Assembly (NCBI GenBank): GCA_902802105.1
Contig: CADCKR010000002.1
Coordinates: 32,116 to 96,115, forward strand
Direction: 5' to 3'
DNA: 64,000 nucleotides
DNA from: an uncultured Ruminococcus sp.
GTDB taxonomy: Bacteria; Bacillota; Clostridia; Oscillospirales; Acutalibacteraceae
Below the pieces are notes generated by a model that was not told the DNA's origin, ran no database searches, and saw nothing but the letters and a program-made list of their open reading frames with translations. Positions 9,323 through 18,660 of the stretch are shown here, piece by piece (the stretch's first letter is position 1; the number at the start of each line of letters is the position of its first letter). The translations under genes and the position numbers were made by a program.

Positions 9323-9706
9323 TCAGTTCTGCTGAAACAGTTCTTCAAGAGGGAGCTGTTCGATATCAGAGATATCAATGGCCTCGCCGTCCTGCCACAG
9401 ACGCTCAAGACTATAATATTCTCTTGCCTCCTCAGAGAATACATGAACAATAACATCAACATAATCAAGAAGTATCCATGAATCAGAGCGGTAGCCCTCG
9501 ATATGGCTGACGCTGACGCCCATCTGATCGAGCCTGAATTCAACATTATCTGCAAGGCTCTTGACATGAGTTGTAGATGAACCGGCAGCAATAACGAAAT
9601 AATCCGCGATAGATGATATATCCGTTATCTTTATAAGCTTTATGTCTATTCCTTTTCTCTCCGATAGTGCTTTTGCGGCAGCCCTTGCCGTTTCAAGTGT
9701 TGTCAT
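9323..9706 (-). CDS. rsfS: Ribosomal silencing factor RsfS
   Basis: RsfS binds ribosomal protein uL14 and prevents 50S from joining 30S when nutrients are short. The 127-residue protein contains the conserved core [19 protein letters not shown] and the [20 protein letters not shown] block. The C-terminus is a short acidic tail. It lies between yqeK and leuS. The nadD-yqeK-rsfS order is typical of Firmicutes, although nadD is displaced here by a CPBP gene. Confidence 0.95.
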   Translation of the reverse strand: MTTLETARAAAKALSERKGIDIKLIKITDISSIADYFVIAAGSSTTHVKSLADNVEFRLDQMGVSVSHIEGYRSDSWILLDYVDVIVHVFSEEAREYYSLERLWQDGEAIDISDIEQLPLEELFQQN

Positions 9707-9709
9707 TAT

Positions 9710-10297
9710 TTATTTAGCCTCCTTTTTTGATCTTGCCCGAAGTGCAGCCATTTCATTATAGCCTGCAAAAGTATCGGGCGCTATGGTAAGCTTTCTCAGC
9801 GCAAGGTCAGACATGGTAAAGGACATTCCCTCAAGCACCGCCTCGTCAAGACTTTTGTCTGCGATCCTGCGTATCCTGTCCACACCTTCAAAATCACGGT
9901 CTGCGGAAGTAAAATCCGCGACAAATATCACCTTGTCAAGCAGAGTCATACCCGCCCTGCCTGTTGTATGGTAGCGTATAGCATCTATTACTTCCTTATC
10001 GGTGATGCCCAGCTCGACCTGTATGTATGCGCTGCCCGAAATAGCGTGCCACAGCTTTGGCGAATCCTTTTCCATATCGGTCAGCTCGATGCCTGCTCTG
10101 CGTATCAGCGACATCTGCTCAGGCCCGTCGGTTTCCTTTGTCGCATCGTGAAGAATGCCTGCAAGCTCGGCCTTTTCCACATCGGCCCCGTATTTTTTTG
10201 CAAGCCTTACAGCTTCCTTAGCAACATTTTTTGAATGCTTGAAGCGCACAGCCTTCATCCTCTGACTGATAATATCCTCATAATATTTACAATTCAT
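9710..10297 (-). CDS. yqeK: YqeK family HD-domain nucleotide hydrolase
   Basis: YqeK proteins are symmetrical Ap4A hydrolases of the HD superfamily. In this 195-residue protein the metal ligands are visible as RFKHSKNV (His), ILHDATKE (His-Asp) and DVIRYHTTGR-like IRYHTTGRAGM, with a final Asp in VIFVADFTSADRDF. The ATG follows GGAGC. It leads the three-gene group yqeK-rsfS-leuS, and a promoter lies just upstream at 10333-10361. Confidence 0.92.
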   Translation of the reverse strand: MNCKYYEDIISQRMKAVRFKHSKNVAKEAVRLAKKYGADVEKAELAGILHDATKETDGPEQMSLIRRAGIELTDMEKDSPKLWHAISGSAYIQVELGITDKEVIDAIRYHTTGRAGMTLLDKVIFVADFTSADRDFEGVDRIRRIADKSLDEAVLEGMSFTMSDLALRKLTIAPDTFAGYNEMAALRARSKKEAK

Positions 10298-10332
10298 TCA
10301 AACCAGCTCCAATAAAGCAATTTACCGTACCT

Positions 10333-10361
10333 ATTATATCAACAAATCCTCATTCTTTCAA
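10333..10361 (-). promoter_or_regulatory. Promoter of yqeK-rsfS-leuS
   Basis: On the minus strand TTGAAA (10356-10361) and TATAAT (10333-10338) are 17 bp apart, 36 nt before the yqeK start. It separates this group from the upstream CPBP/nadD operon. Confidence 0.75.
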
Positions 10362-10461
10362 GATACTTTCTGTTATGTCAAAAAACTTATTCGCAGGTAT
10401 TTCCCCGCAGGAAATCAGCTTTTTCAGGAGGGGTCCCCCGAGAAAAGCCTCAGAGGGCGAT

Positions 10462-11139
10462 TCACACAAACATAAACACGAGAAGGTCATAAAAAGAGTG
10501 GAGTATCGCCGCGACCCAGATATTTCTGCATTTTATAAAGCAGAACGAAAACAGCACGCTCAGAGCAATTATTGTCAGAAAAGCAAAGCTTTTGAAGTTG
10601 ATCACGAACACGCCGCTGCTTATCCATATCGGGAAGTGTATCACAAGGAACATAAGGGCATTGATACCCACCGCAATATATTTCTTTGTATCGGTATCGG
10701 CGTTTTTCATGGCAGCATTCAGATACAAGCCCCTGAATACTATCTCCTCGGTAAAGCCCACTAAAAGCGCAACTATAAGCTTTGAGGGATGGAACGTGCT
10801 GCTGATCGCCAGCGTATGTGTGCGCACAACGACACCGAACAGAACAAATCCCGCAAGAGCAAAAGCTATTAGCAGGTATTTCCGGCTCGCCCTGCTTAAT
10901 GTGAACAGCTCCTTAAAGCCCGCTGACATATCATCCGAAAAACGCTTTATGAGCAGCATCGCCGGCAGTATCCAGACAGCGCTTTTAAGCAGCACATCGC
11001 GCAGCAGGACATAAACATATTCATTTACGCCCAAACCGCTTATCGCCGGCATGAGGAGCATCTCGCTGACTGCCCACGCTCCATAGAGCCATATCGTGAA
11101 TATACCCAGATACAAAAGAAGCTTTTTATTCTTTATCAA
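10462..11139 (-). CDS. CPBP family intramembrane glutamic endopeptidase
   Basis: This 225-residue membrane protein has about six to seven hydrophobic segments. The Abi/CPBP motifs appear in order: EEIVFRG, then a Phe/His segment in FLVIHFP, then HSFYD near the C-terminus. These supply the Glu/His residues of Rce1-like proteases. Family members include bacteriocin-immunity and protein-maturation proteins, so the substrate cannot be named. The start overlaps the nadD stop by 4 nt. It interrupts the usual nadD-yqeK adjacency, suggesting a lineage-specific insertion into the operon. Confidence 0.85.
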   Translation of the reverse strand: MIKNKKLLLYLGIFTIWLYGAWAVSEMLLMPAISGLGVNEYVYVLLRDVLLKSAVWILPAMLLIKRFSDDMSAGFKELFTLSRASRKYLLIAFALAGFVLFGVVVRTHTLAISSTFHPSKLIVALLVGFTEEIVFRGLYLNAAMKNADTDTKKYIAVGINALMFLVIHFPIWISSGVFVINFKSFAFLTIIALSVLFSFCFIKCRNIWVAAILHSFYDLLVFMFV

Positions 11140-11756
11140 CCTTCATCGACCTCATTTTCTGACATATACAGACCCTTGCTGAGTATATAATGCTCAACTC
11201 TTTCGGGTACCATGCCCTTTATGCTCTCGCCTGCGCGTACACGTTCCCTTATCTCGGTAGACGAAACAGTCATTACCCTCACATTAAGAAGCTCTGTTCT
11301 TGCTCCTATGGTTTTCAGGTATTCAGCATGAGCTCTCAGCTTTGAAAAATCATCGTCATTTCTCGGAATAGTGCATACGGCAGCCTTTTTGAATATTATC
11401 TCCGGAGACCTCCAGCTTTGTATCGTAAGGAAGGCATCTGCGCCGGTAATAAGAAAAAGCTCGTCCTCCGGATAAAGCTCCGAAAGATACGAAAGAGTGT
11501 CGCAGGTGTAGCTTGAACCCTCACGTCTCAGCTCAATATCACTCACCACGGTATTTGCATAACCCTCAAAGGCAAGCCTGCACATTTCAAGTCTGTACTC
11601 AGGCGGTGCTGCTCCCTGCACTGTCTTGAAAGGAGAAACATAAGCAGGTATAACAATGACTCTGTCAATGGCAAGGCTGCTGACAAACGCCTGTGAAAGC
11701 GCAATATGTCCGTTGTGTATAGGGTCAAAGCTGCCGCCGAATACCGCTGTTTTCAT
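11136..11756 (-). CDS. nadD: Nicotinate-nucleotide adenylyltransferase
   Basis: NadD joins nicotinate mononucleotide and ATP to form deamido-NAD in NAD synthesis. The nucleotidyl-transferase signature GGSFDPIHNGHIAL is at the N-terminus, and the second ATP-binding motif appears as VSSTEIRERV near residue 170. At 206 residues it is full length. It lies 24 bp after yhbY and overlaps the CPBP gene. Confidence 0.96.
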   Translation of the reverse strand: MKTAVFGGSFDPIHNGHIALSQAFVSSLAIDRVIVIPAYVSPFKTVQGAAPPEYRLEMCRLAFEGYANTVVSDIELRREGSSYTCDTLSYLSELYPEDELFLITGADAFLTIQSWRSPEIIFKKAAVCTIPRNDDDFSKLRAHAEYLKTIGARTELLNVRVMTVSSTEIRERVRAGESIKGMVPERVEHYILSKGLYMSENEVDEG

Positions 11757-11780
11757 TGCCGTCTCTCCTTTTTTACAGAA

Positions 11781-12098
11781 TCACTGTCTTTTTTTGCCGC
11801 CCTTTGCCTTGGGCAGCTCTATCTTTGGCTGCTCCGTGTTTCTGCGGAACAGAACGAATTTTGAACCTATCACCTGCACTACCTCGCTGTCTGTTTCCAG
11901 CGCAAGCATCTCGGCCGCTTCTCTCGGCGTCACGTCGGCGGTCTCAAGCACCTTGCCCTTGATAAGTTCCCTTGCTCTCAGCGCATCGTCCGCCTGTTTG
12001 GTGATCTGTTCGCTCATGCCTCCCTTGCCGACCATAAGGATAGTATCCTCATTCATGGCAAGTGAACGCAAAAATGCTCTTTGTTTACTTGTCAGCAT
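11781..12098 (-). CDS. yhbY: YhbY/CRM-domain RNA-binding protein
   Basis: This small protein is made of a single CRM (KH-like) domain, a family associated with the large ribosomal subunit and ribosome assembly. The 105 residues begin with LTSKQRAFLRSLA and include the GxxG-type loop VGKGGMS. The C-terminus is basic (PKAKGGKKRQ). It lies 13 bp after rdgB and 24 bp before nadD, the usual yhbY-nadD order in clostridia. Confidence 0.93.
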   Translation of the reverse strand: MLTSKQRAFLRSLAMNEDTILMVGKGGMSEQITKQADDALRARELIKGKVLETADVTPREAAEMLALETDSEVVQVIGSKFVLFRRNTEQPKIELPKAKGGKKRQ

Positions 12099-12111
12099 AT
12101 TTTATCTCCTG

Positions 12112-12711
12112 TTATTTGATATTGTATTTCTTTCTGAGCTGTACTGAAAGGTCTTTCAGCGCCTTTCCTCTGTGGCTCATTACATCCTTCTGATTATCGC
12201 TCAGCTCAGCAAAGGTCTTGTTGCCCTCTACAAAGAATATCGGGTCATAGCCGAAGCCGTTTGTTCCTCTCGGAGCATAGCCTATAGTTCCGTCGCATCT
12301 TCCGTGTGCGAATATTTTATCCCCATTCGGGAAATAGCAGCAGATAACACACTCAAAATGTGCGCTTCTGTCGCTGCTGCCGGAAGTCATCATCTCAGCA
12401 AGTATCTTGTTTATTTTTTCCTCATCTGTAGCGCCTTCTCCGGCATATCTTGCCGAAAACACACCGGGCTTTCCTCCAAGCGCGTCTATCACAAGTCCGG
12501 AATCATCAGCTATAGCCGGAAAGCCCGTGCTCTCGCAGGCAGCCTTTGCTTTCAGCTCGGCATTTTCCTCAAAGGTAGCGCCTGTTTCTTCAACCGCCGG
12601 CAACTCCTTTCCAAGCTGTTCCGCGGTTTTCGTGTATATCTCAAGCGGATTGAGTATTCTCTCAAGCTCCTCGATCTTCTTCTTATTATTGGATGCGATC
12701 ACAAATATCAT
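12112..12711 (-). CDS. rdgB: XTP/dITP diphosphatase (non-canonical purine NTP pyrophosphatase)
   Basis: The enzyme removes inosine and xanthosine triphosphates from the nucleotide pool. The Ham1/RdgB signatures are present: ASNNKKKIEEL at the N-terminus, AIADDSGLVIDAL, FSARYAGEGATDEEK, GTNGFGYDPIF and MSHRGKAL. It is 199 residues long, the normal size. It lies between ftsY and yhbY in the long minus-strand operon. Confidence 0.96.
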   Translation of the reverse strand: MIFVIASNNKKKIEELERILNPLEIYTKTAEQLGKELPAVEETGATFEENAELKAKAACESTGFPAIADDSGLVIDALGGKPGVFSARYAGEGATDEEKINKILAEMMTSGSSDRSAHFECVICCYFPNGDKIFAHGRCDGTIGYAPRGTNGFGYDPIFFVEGNKTFAELSDNQKDVMSHRGKALKDLSVQLRKKYNIK

Positions 12712-12758
12712 AGCTGTTCCATCCTTTCTTTATTTTAAAAGAGCTTACAAAACCAATA

Positions 12759-14000
12759 TTACTGATTTTCTCCCTTTTTCCACTGCTCGAACCAATCATC
12801 ATCGGCCGCTGTTTCGGCTGCGGGCGCAGAGCTCCAGTTGTATTTTTTCTTTGCTCTGCTCTGACGTTCCTCAGCACGTTTTTCTTTTTCAAGACGCTCT
12901 GCTTCTTTCTGCTGCGCGATCTCCTCTGCCGTAGGCTGAGGCTCCTCCTGCACTTGTACGGATTCCTTTGCCTCCTTTTCCGCCTCTGCGTCTATCTGCG
13001 CCCAGATATCGGCAGTTGCGGGTCTGTGCTCCTGCGGCTCCTGCTCTGCTTCGGCTTCTGCCGTCTCAGGCGCATCATCGTCATCTATATCGTCAGCGCC
13101 AAAGAGTGCCCTTGCAAACTGCTCCGGATCAAATGGCTGCAGGTCGTCTATCTGCTCGCCTACACCGATGTATTTCACCGGAACATCAAGCTCTTCCTTT
13201 ATTGCAAGCACTACGCCGCCCTTTGCGGTACCGTCAAGCTTTGTGAGCACAATGCCCGTAATGCCGGCTGCATTCTTGAATTCCTTTGTCTGATTTACAG
13301 CGTTCTGTCCGGTGGTAGCGTCAAGCACAAGCAAAACTTCCTTGTCTGCATCGGGCAGTTCTCTGTCGATTATCCTGTTTATCTTTTCAAGCTCGGCCAT
13401 GAGGTTCTTTTTGTTGTGAAGACGTCCGGCTGTATCTGCAATGATTATATCGCTTCCTCTTGCCTTGGCTGATGAGATAGCGTCAAAAACAACCGCTGCC
13501 GGGTCTGAGCCCTCGTTCTGCTTTATAAGGTCTGCGCCTGCGCGGTCAGCCCAGATAGCCAGCTGATCTATCGCCGCTGCCCTGAACGTATCGGCGGCAG
13601 CAAGAGTGACACGCTTGCCGTCCCTTACAAAACGCGCAGCCATCTTGCCTATCGTTGTAGTCTTTCCGACACCGTTTACACCTATGACAAGTATAACCGA
13701 AGGCTTGGTCTCAACATGAAGCTCCTGACCGCCCTTCAGCATCTCGGTTATTACATCTGCAAGCAGCCGGTTTATCTCCTTCGGGTCGGTGATGCCCTGC
13801 TGCTTTACCCTCTTTTTAAGCTCATCACAGATCTTCTCGGACGTAGAGATGCCCACATCTCCCATGACAAGAAGCTCCTCAAGCTCTTCAAAGAGATCAT
13901 CGTCTATTTTGGTGAAGGATTTCAGCATCATGTCTATCCTGCCGAAAATAGCATCCCTTGTTTTCTTTAATCCTTCCTTGATCCTGCTGAATATACCCAT
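12759..14000 (-). CDS. ftsY: Signal recognition particle receptor FtsY with C-terminal acidic tail
   Basis: FtsY is the membrane receptor GTPase that docks the signal recognition particle for co-translational insertion. The N domain starts almost at residue 1 (MGIFSRIKEGLKKTRDAI). The G domain has GVNGVGKTTT (108-117), DTAGR (189-193) and TKLDGTAKGG (253-262), ending near residue 302. The remaining ~110 residues are Glu/Ala/Gln/Pro-rich and end in WFEQWKKGE. FtsY usually carries such an acidic region before the N domain, so its place after the G domain is unusual. It directly follows smc, the common smc-ftsY pair. Confidence 0.96.
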   Translation of the reverse strand: MGIFSRIKEGLKKTRDAIFGRIDMMLKSFTKIDDDLFEELEELLVMGDVGISTSEKICDELKKRVKQQGITDPKEINRLLADVITEMLKGGQELHVETKPSVILVIGVNGVGKTTTIGKMAARFVRDGKRVTLAAADTFRAAAIDQLAIWADRAGADLIKQNEGSDPAAVVFDAISSAKARGSDIIIADTAGRLHNKKNLMAELEKINRIIDRELPDADKEVLLVLDATTGQNAVNQTKEFKNAAGITGIVLTKLDGTAKGGVVLAIKEELDVPVKYIGVGEQIDDLQPFDPEQFARALFGADDIDDDDAPETAEAEAEQEPQEHRPATADIWAQIDAEAEKEAKESVQVQEEPQPTAEEIAQQKEAERLEKEKRAEERQSRAKKKYNWSSAPAAETAADDDWFEQWKKGENQ

Positions 14001-14031
14001 AATAAATTCCCTCCCGTTAAATTAAGCGAAG

Positions 14032-17000
14032 TTATGAATTTGACAGGTTCTTTTCTATATCGGCGGCCTGCAGCTGCAGCAGCTTTGAAATACCTCTGTC
14101 CTGCATTGTCACACCGTAAAGAACATCCGCCTCCTCCATAGTACCGCGCCGGTGAGTTATGCATATAAACTGCGTGTTCGCATTCATCCTGCGCAGATAG
14201 GCCGCAAAGCGGTATACGTTTACGTCATCAAGCGCAGCCTCGATCTCGTCCATCACACAGAACGGCGACGGGCTGACCTTCATTATCGCAAAGTAGAGCG
14301 CTATCGCAACAAGCGCCTTTTCTCCGCCGGAGAGCAGCTCTATATGTGAAACTATCTTTCCGGGCGGCTCTACGGATATATCTATGCCTGTAGTAAGCAC
14401 GTTTTCCGGATCAGAAAGCGAAAGCGAAGCCTTGCCGCCCCCGAAAAGCTCTACAAAGGTGGATGAAAAATTGCTGTTTATAAGCTTGAAACGCTCTATG
14501 AATATTTCCCTCATCTGCTTTGTCAGTTCACCGATAAGTCTTATCAGCTCAGACTTTGACTTCTCAACGTCACCGACCTGAACCTTCATAAACTCATACT
14601 GCTCACTGACCTCTTTATATTCCTCTATCGCGCCGACATTTACTGTGCCAAGCGAACGTATCTTCTGTTTAAGCTCGGCAAGCCTGCGCTGCGCCCTGCC
14701 CTGATCGCTCACATCTGCCGCGACCTTTTCGGCTTCACGCCTTGTAAGCTCGTATTCCTCCCAGAGCTTGCCGTTTATCTCGTCATACTGCTTTTGCAGG
14801 GTATCCCTTCGCTCTTCAAGACGCACAAGCTCGGCGCTTATGCCTTCACGCTCGGCAGTCTTTTCACGCTCGGCCTTTCTCAGTTCGGCCGAACGCTTTT
14901 CAAGCAGCAGCTTGTCTGCATTCAGCTTTTCTATCTGAGAGTTGAAGCCCTCAGTCCTTTCACGCAGTCTGCGGCTCTCTTCTTCAAGAGCCGAAATGTT
15001 CTGCTTTATCTCTTTATTCCTGCGGGTAAGCTCATCTATCTCGTCAGTGCAGTGCTTTATAGCCTCCTCAGCGTTTGAAGCTCTCAGCCGTGCGCCGGAG
15101 ATATCGTTTCTTGCCGATGCGATATCCTTTTCGCAGGTCAGCACGGCAATGCGAAGCTCCTGTATCTTTTCTCCAAGCTTTTCGCGCTTTCTGGCGTTTT
15201 CGTTCTTTGAGCCGGAAAGCACCTGCACAAGCTCCTCGTTTTTGCTTATCCTTACTGTGTATTCGTCATATTTCCTGCGCGCCTCGTTCATTGCAGCGGT
15301 AAGCTCTTCAAGGCGCTTTACATTGTCATTTCTCTCGGCAACGCTTTCTCCGTAGGAGTATGTTATATTGTCAAGCTCAGCCCTGCGGCTCTTTATCTCT
15401 GCCTCTATTTTTATGCGTTCCTCGCTTATTTTTGCAAGCTCGCGCCGGCAGCCTTCGGAAGCCTGCGTATATGCAGTAAGCAGCGAACGTGAGCTGCGCC
15501 ATTTTTCAAGCTCCTCCTCAGACCTTGCAGAAAGTTCCTTTGCCTTTGCGCGTATATTTTCTATTTCGGATGCTCTGCCAAGCAGACCGGTATTCTTTGC
15601 AAGAGAACCGCCTGTCAGCGAACCGCCGGTATTTACGACCTGACCGTCAAGGGTAACTATCCTGAAACGGTAGGAATATTTCTTGGCTATCTCAACGGCG
15701 CTGTCAAGGTTCTCCGCAACAACTATCCTGCCAAGAAGATTGTAAAGTATGCCCTTGTATATATCATCACAGGTGCAAAGTGACGACGCTATGCCCACAA
15801 AGCCCCGGCAGCCTTCAAGACCTGTTTCATTAAGCTCCCTGCCCTTTATGGTAGACATAGGCAAAAATGTCGCACGTCCTCCGTCACGGCTTTTCAGGAA
15901 GGCTATCGCTCTTTTGGCGTCGGCATCGGTCTCGGTGACAATATTCTGCATCGCGCCGCCCAAGGCTATCTCTATGGCTATGCTGTATTCCGATGAGGTC
16001 CTGATGACCCTCGACACCGGACCGTGAATGCCGCCAAGCGCACCCGCACTGCTTTCCTTCATCACAAGCTTTACGCTGTGCAGGAAGCCTTCAAGGTTCC
16101 TTTCAAGATCCTCCAGTGTTTTTGCTTTGCCGAAAAGCCTGTCTCCTTCAAGCTTCAGCCTGTCAGCCTCCGCTTTAAGCTTTTCGCTCTGCTCCTGAGC
16201 CTTTGACGCCGTTTTTTCAGCCGCTGCAAGCTCCTTCTGCTTCGCTACGTATTTTACGGCGTTGTCTTTCAGCATTCCGTTATATTCCGAAATGATGTTT
16301 TCAAGCGTACCCATCTGCGACTTTCGCGCTCTGATGTTGTTTTCAACTATCTCAGACCTGCTCGTTATATCGGTAACGGACGCCGATGATGTCATATATG
16401 TTATCTTTTCCTCAGCCGCCTTCTGCGACAACTGAGAAATAAGCTCGTTTATCTCGTCAAGTCTTTCGTTTGAGCTGCTCTCGTCAGTTTTCAGCGATGC
16501 AAGAAGCTTTGTATTAATCTCAAGCTCAGAGTTTTTCTGATTAAGCATACTCTCATTTTCGTTTATGACCTTCTGCTTGTTTTCGATCTCAGCATTTATT
16601 TCAATGCCTGAGCGCTTGTATTCTTCTATCTGTATCCTGCTGCGTTCGACTGTATGCTCGTTGTGGAGTATATCGTTCTGCAGAACGGATATTTCGGCTC
16701 GCTTTGCCGCCGCCTGCTCGTCAGAAGCGGCTATGTCCTTTCTCAGATCATCTATCCTGATGCTGAAACTGCTCTGATCCTGATATATCTTCTCGCCCTC
16801 TGCAAGAATAGCTTCAAGCTGCTTGCCGATATCGTCATACTGAGCCTGCGCAACGGCCAGCTTATCGGCCTGAGCCCTTATCTGCTGTGACGACCTGTCA
16901 AGCGTTTTCAGCCAGAGAGCTATTTCAAGGCCGCGCTTCTCCTCTGCATAGCCGAGATAAGCCCTGGCCTTTTCCGACTGTAATCTCAGCGGCTCGACCC

Positions 17001-17601
17001 TGCTTTCAAGAGAGAACAGGTTATCCCTGAGCCTTACAAGGTTTTCCTCTGTCCTGTCAAGACGTCTTTCGGCTTCGGCCTTCTTGTAGCGGAAGCGCGA
17101 TATTCCCGCAGCCTCCTCGAATATCTCACGCCTGTCCTCGCCCTTGGTCGAAACTATGGAATCTATCTTGCCCTGACCTATCATTGAATATCCGTCGCGG
17201 CCAAGACCGGTATCCATAAAAAGCTCGTGTATATCCTGCAGCCTTACATTTGTGTTGTTGATAAGATATTCGCTGTTGCCCGAACGATAGAAGCGCCTTG
17301 TTATTGCCACCTCATCGCCGTCAAACTGCAATGTCCTGTCGGAATTGTCTATTGACAGCGTGACCTGTGCATATCCTGTTTTTTTTCGCTGCTGAGTGCC
17401 GTTGAAGATAACGTCCTCCATTTTGGAGCATCTGAGCGACTTGGCAGACTGCTCGCCGAGCACCCACCTTATCGCATCGCTGATATTGCTTTTTCCGCTT
17501 CCGTTAGGCCCTACAACAGCAGTAATGCCGTTTGTAAAGTCAAGCTTAGTCTTATCCGGAAACGTTTTGAAGCCCTGCAGCTCAAGTCCTTTTAATTTCA
17601 T
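14032..17601 (-). CDS. smc: Chromosome segregation ATPase Smc
   Basis: Smc is the core of bacterial condensin, working with ScpA and ScpB (both encoded at 2.1-3.4 kb). The 1189 residues show the Walker A motif GPNGSGKSNI near residue 32, a first coiled coil, a hinge with IHGPVSRVI and a glycine-rich segment, and a second coiled coil. The ABC signature LSGGEKALVAIAL and the Walker B block PFCVMDEIEAALDD are near the C-terminus. Length and layout are normal. It lies 31 bp before ftsY. Confidence 0.98.
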   Translation of the reverse strand: MKLKGLELQGFKTFPDKTKLDFTNGITAVVGPNGSGKSNISDAIRWVLGEQSAKSLRCSKMEDVIFNGTQQRKKTGYAQVTLSIDNSDRTLQFDGDEVAITRRFYRSGNSEYLINNTNVRLQDIHELFMDTGLGRDGYSMIGQGKIDSIVSTKGEDRREIFEEAAGISRFRYKKAEAERRLDRTEENLVRLRDNLFSLESRVEPLRLQSEKARAYLGYAEEKRGLEIALWLKTLDRSSQQIRAQADKLAVAQAQYDDIGKQLEAILAEGEKIYQDQSSFSIRIDDLRKDIAASDEQAAAKRAEISVLQNDILHNEHTVERSRIQIEEYKRSGIEINAEIENKQKVINENESMLNQKNSELEINTKLLASLKTDESSSNERLDEINELISQLSQKAAEEKITYMTSSASVTDITSRSEIVENNIRARKSQMGTLENIISEYNGMLKDNAVKYVAKQKELAAAEKTASKAQEQSEKLKAEADRLKLEGDRLFGKAKTLEDLERNLEGFLHSVKLVMKESSAGALGGIHGPVSRVIRTSSEYSIAIEIALGGAMQNIVTETDADAKRAIAFLKSRDGGRATFLPMSTIKGRELNETGLEGCRGFVGIASSLCTCDDIYKGILYNLLGRIVVAENLDSAVEIAKKYSYRFRIVTLDGQVVNTGGSLTGGSLAKNTGLLGRASEIENIRAKAKELSARSEEELEKWRSSRSLLTAYTQASEGCRRELAKISEERIKIEAEIKSRRAELDNITYSYGESVAERNDNVKRLEELTAAMNEARRKYDEYTVRISKNEELVQVLSGSKNENARKREKLGEKIQELRIAVLTCEKDIASARNDISGARLRASNAEEAIKHCTDEIDELTRRNKEIKQNISALEEESRRLRERTEGFNSQIEKLNADKLLLEKRSAELRKAEREKTAEREGISAELVRLEERRDTLQKQYDEINGKLWEEYELTRREAEKVAADVSDQGRAQRRLAELKQKIRSLGTVNVGAIEEYKEVSEQYEFMKVQVGDVEKSKSELIRLIGELTKQMREIFIERFKLINSNFSSTFVELFGGGKASLSLSDPENVLTTGIDISVEPPGKIVSHIELLSGGEKALVAIALYFAIMKVSPSPFCVMDEIEAALDDVNVYRFAAYLRRMNANTQFICITHRRGTMEEADVLYGVTMQDRGISKLLQLQAADIEKNLSNS

Positions 17602-17649
17602 CTTTATATCCCTTCACTGCGGCAGACGGTCTGCCGCTCATTGATATTT

Positions 17650-18660
17650 TCACGGTATCTGGGATGAAGCCCGCACCTCATACTTTGAGAGCCTGCTGTC
17701 CTGACGTACTATCGCAGTGATGCCAAGCTCTCCCAGACGATTGAGATTTGCCCGTTTCTGACCGATGAACCGTGAAACAGACTGCGGAGCAACGTAGAAA
17801 TCTACTGCTCCATTACCGATACCGGCTGTTTTTATTGCTTCAAGAGCATTATTATACATGATCTCGCTTTCACAAAGCTCACGAAACGCCGGATGATAAG
17901 CACCCGCCGCCATGCTGTTCCTGAGACTGCCGCTGTCGTGCAGACCAAGCCTTATAACACGGATGCCGCTTTTTTCAAAAATCGAAAGCAGCTCTGCGCA
18001 CAGGGGCACTGCCTCTTCAAGAGTTTCAGGCTGATACTCGCCCTTTTCATACAAGCCGTAAAGCTCCGTTCCTTTAAGAACTATAGTAGGATATATCCTT
18101 ACTGTATCCGGGCTGAGAGCAGCTATCCTGCGGGCTGTCTCAACATCCGTTTCGAGGCTGCTGCCATACATTCCCGTCATCATCTGAAGCCCCAGAGAAA
18201 AGCCGTTATCTTTTATAAGATGTGACGCATTGACCACATCTGCCGATGTATGACCTCTGCGGTTAAGCTCCAGCACACGGTCCGACATACTCTGAGCGCC
18301 AAGCTCTATTGAGGTAACTCCGTATTCTTTAAGTATTCCGAGTATCTCATCGTCTATGGCGTCCGGCCTTGTTGAAATGCGTATGCCGTAAAATTCGCCG
18401 CTCTTTACAAAGGGCGACGCTGCCCTCAGCAGGCTTGTCATGTATTCTCTGTCTATGGCGGTAAAGCTTCCGCCGAAAAATGCGATCTCCGCATTTCCTG
18501 TTTTTTCTCCGAGTGACTCCTTAGCCGTCCGCACAGCCTCCAGTACATCCTCCGGCGAAGGCTGATATGACTGGCCTGTTATCTGCCGCTGATTGCAGAA
18601 TACACAGGCATGGGGACAGCCGTTGTGAGGCACAAATAATGCAACATTTGAATGTTTCAA
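17650..18660 (-). CDS. Elp3-like radical SAM protein
   Basis: The 336-residue protein has a radical SAM cluster motif CPHACVFC (C-x3-C-x2-C), the glycine-rich segment FFGGSFTAI, and the STRPDAID block. These are typical of the bacterial Elp3-like group found between rnc and smc in clostridia. There is no acetyltransferase domain, unlike full Elp3, so a wobble-uridine modification role cannot be assumed. The stop overlaps no gene, and the start overlaps the rnc stop by 4 nt. It is probably translated with rnc and smc. Confidence 0.88.
   Translation of the reverse strand: MKHSNVALFVPHNGCPHACVFCNQRQITGQSYQPSPEDVLEAVRTAKESLGEKTGNAEIAFFGGSFTAIDREYMTSLLRAASPFVKSGEFYGIRISTRPDAIDDEILGILKEYGVTSIELGAQSMSDRVLELNRRGHTSADVVNASHLIKDNGFSLGLQMMTGMYGSSLETDVETARRIAALSPDTVRIYPTIVLKGTELYGLYEKGEYQPETLEEAVPLCAELLSIFEKSGIRVIRLGLHDSGSLRNSMAAGAYHPAFRELCESEIMYNNALEAIKTAGIGNGAVDFYVAPQSVSRFIGQKRANLNRLGELGITAIVRQDSRLSKYEVRASSQIP

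Noticed and set aside
10375-10764. 129-codon plus-strand reading frame
   Set aside because: It lies antisense to the CPBP protease gene, which has clear motifs and an overlap with nadD; no promoter or Shine-Dalgarno site supports it.
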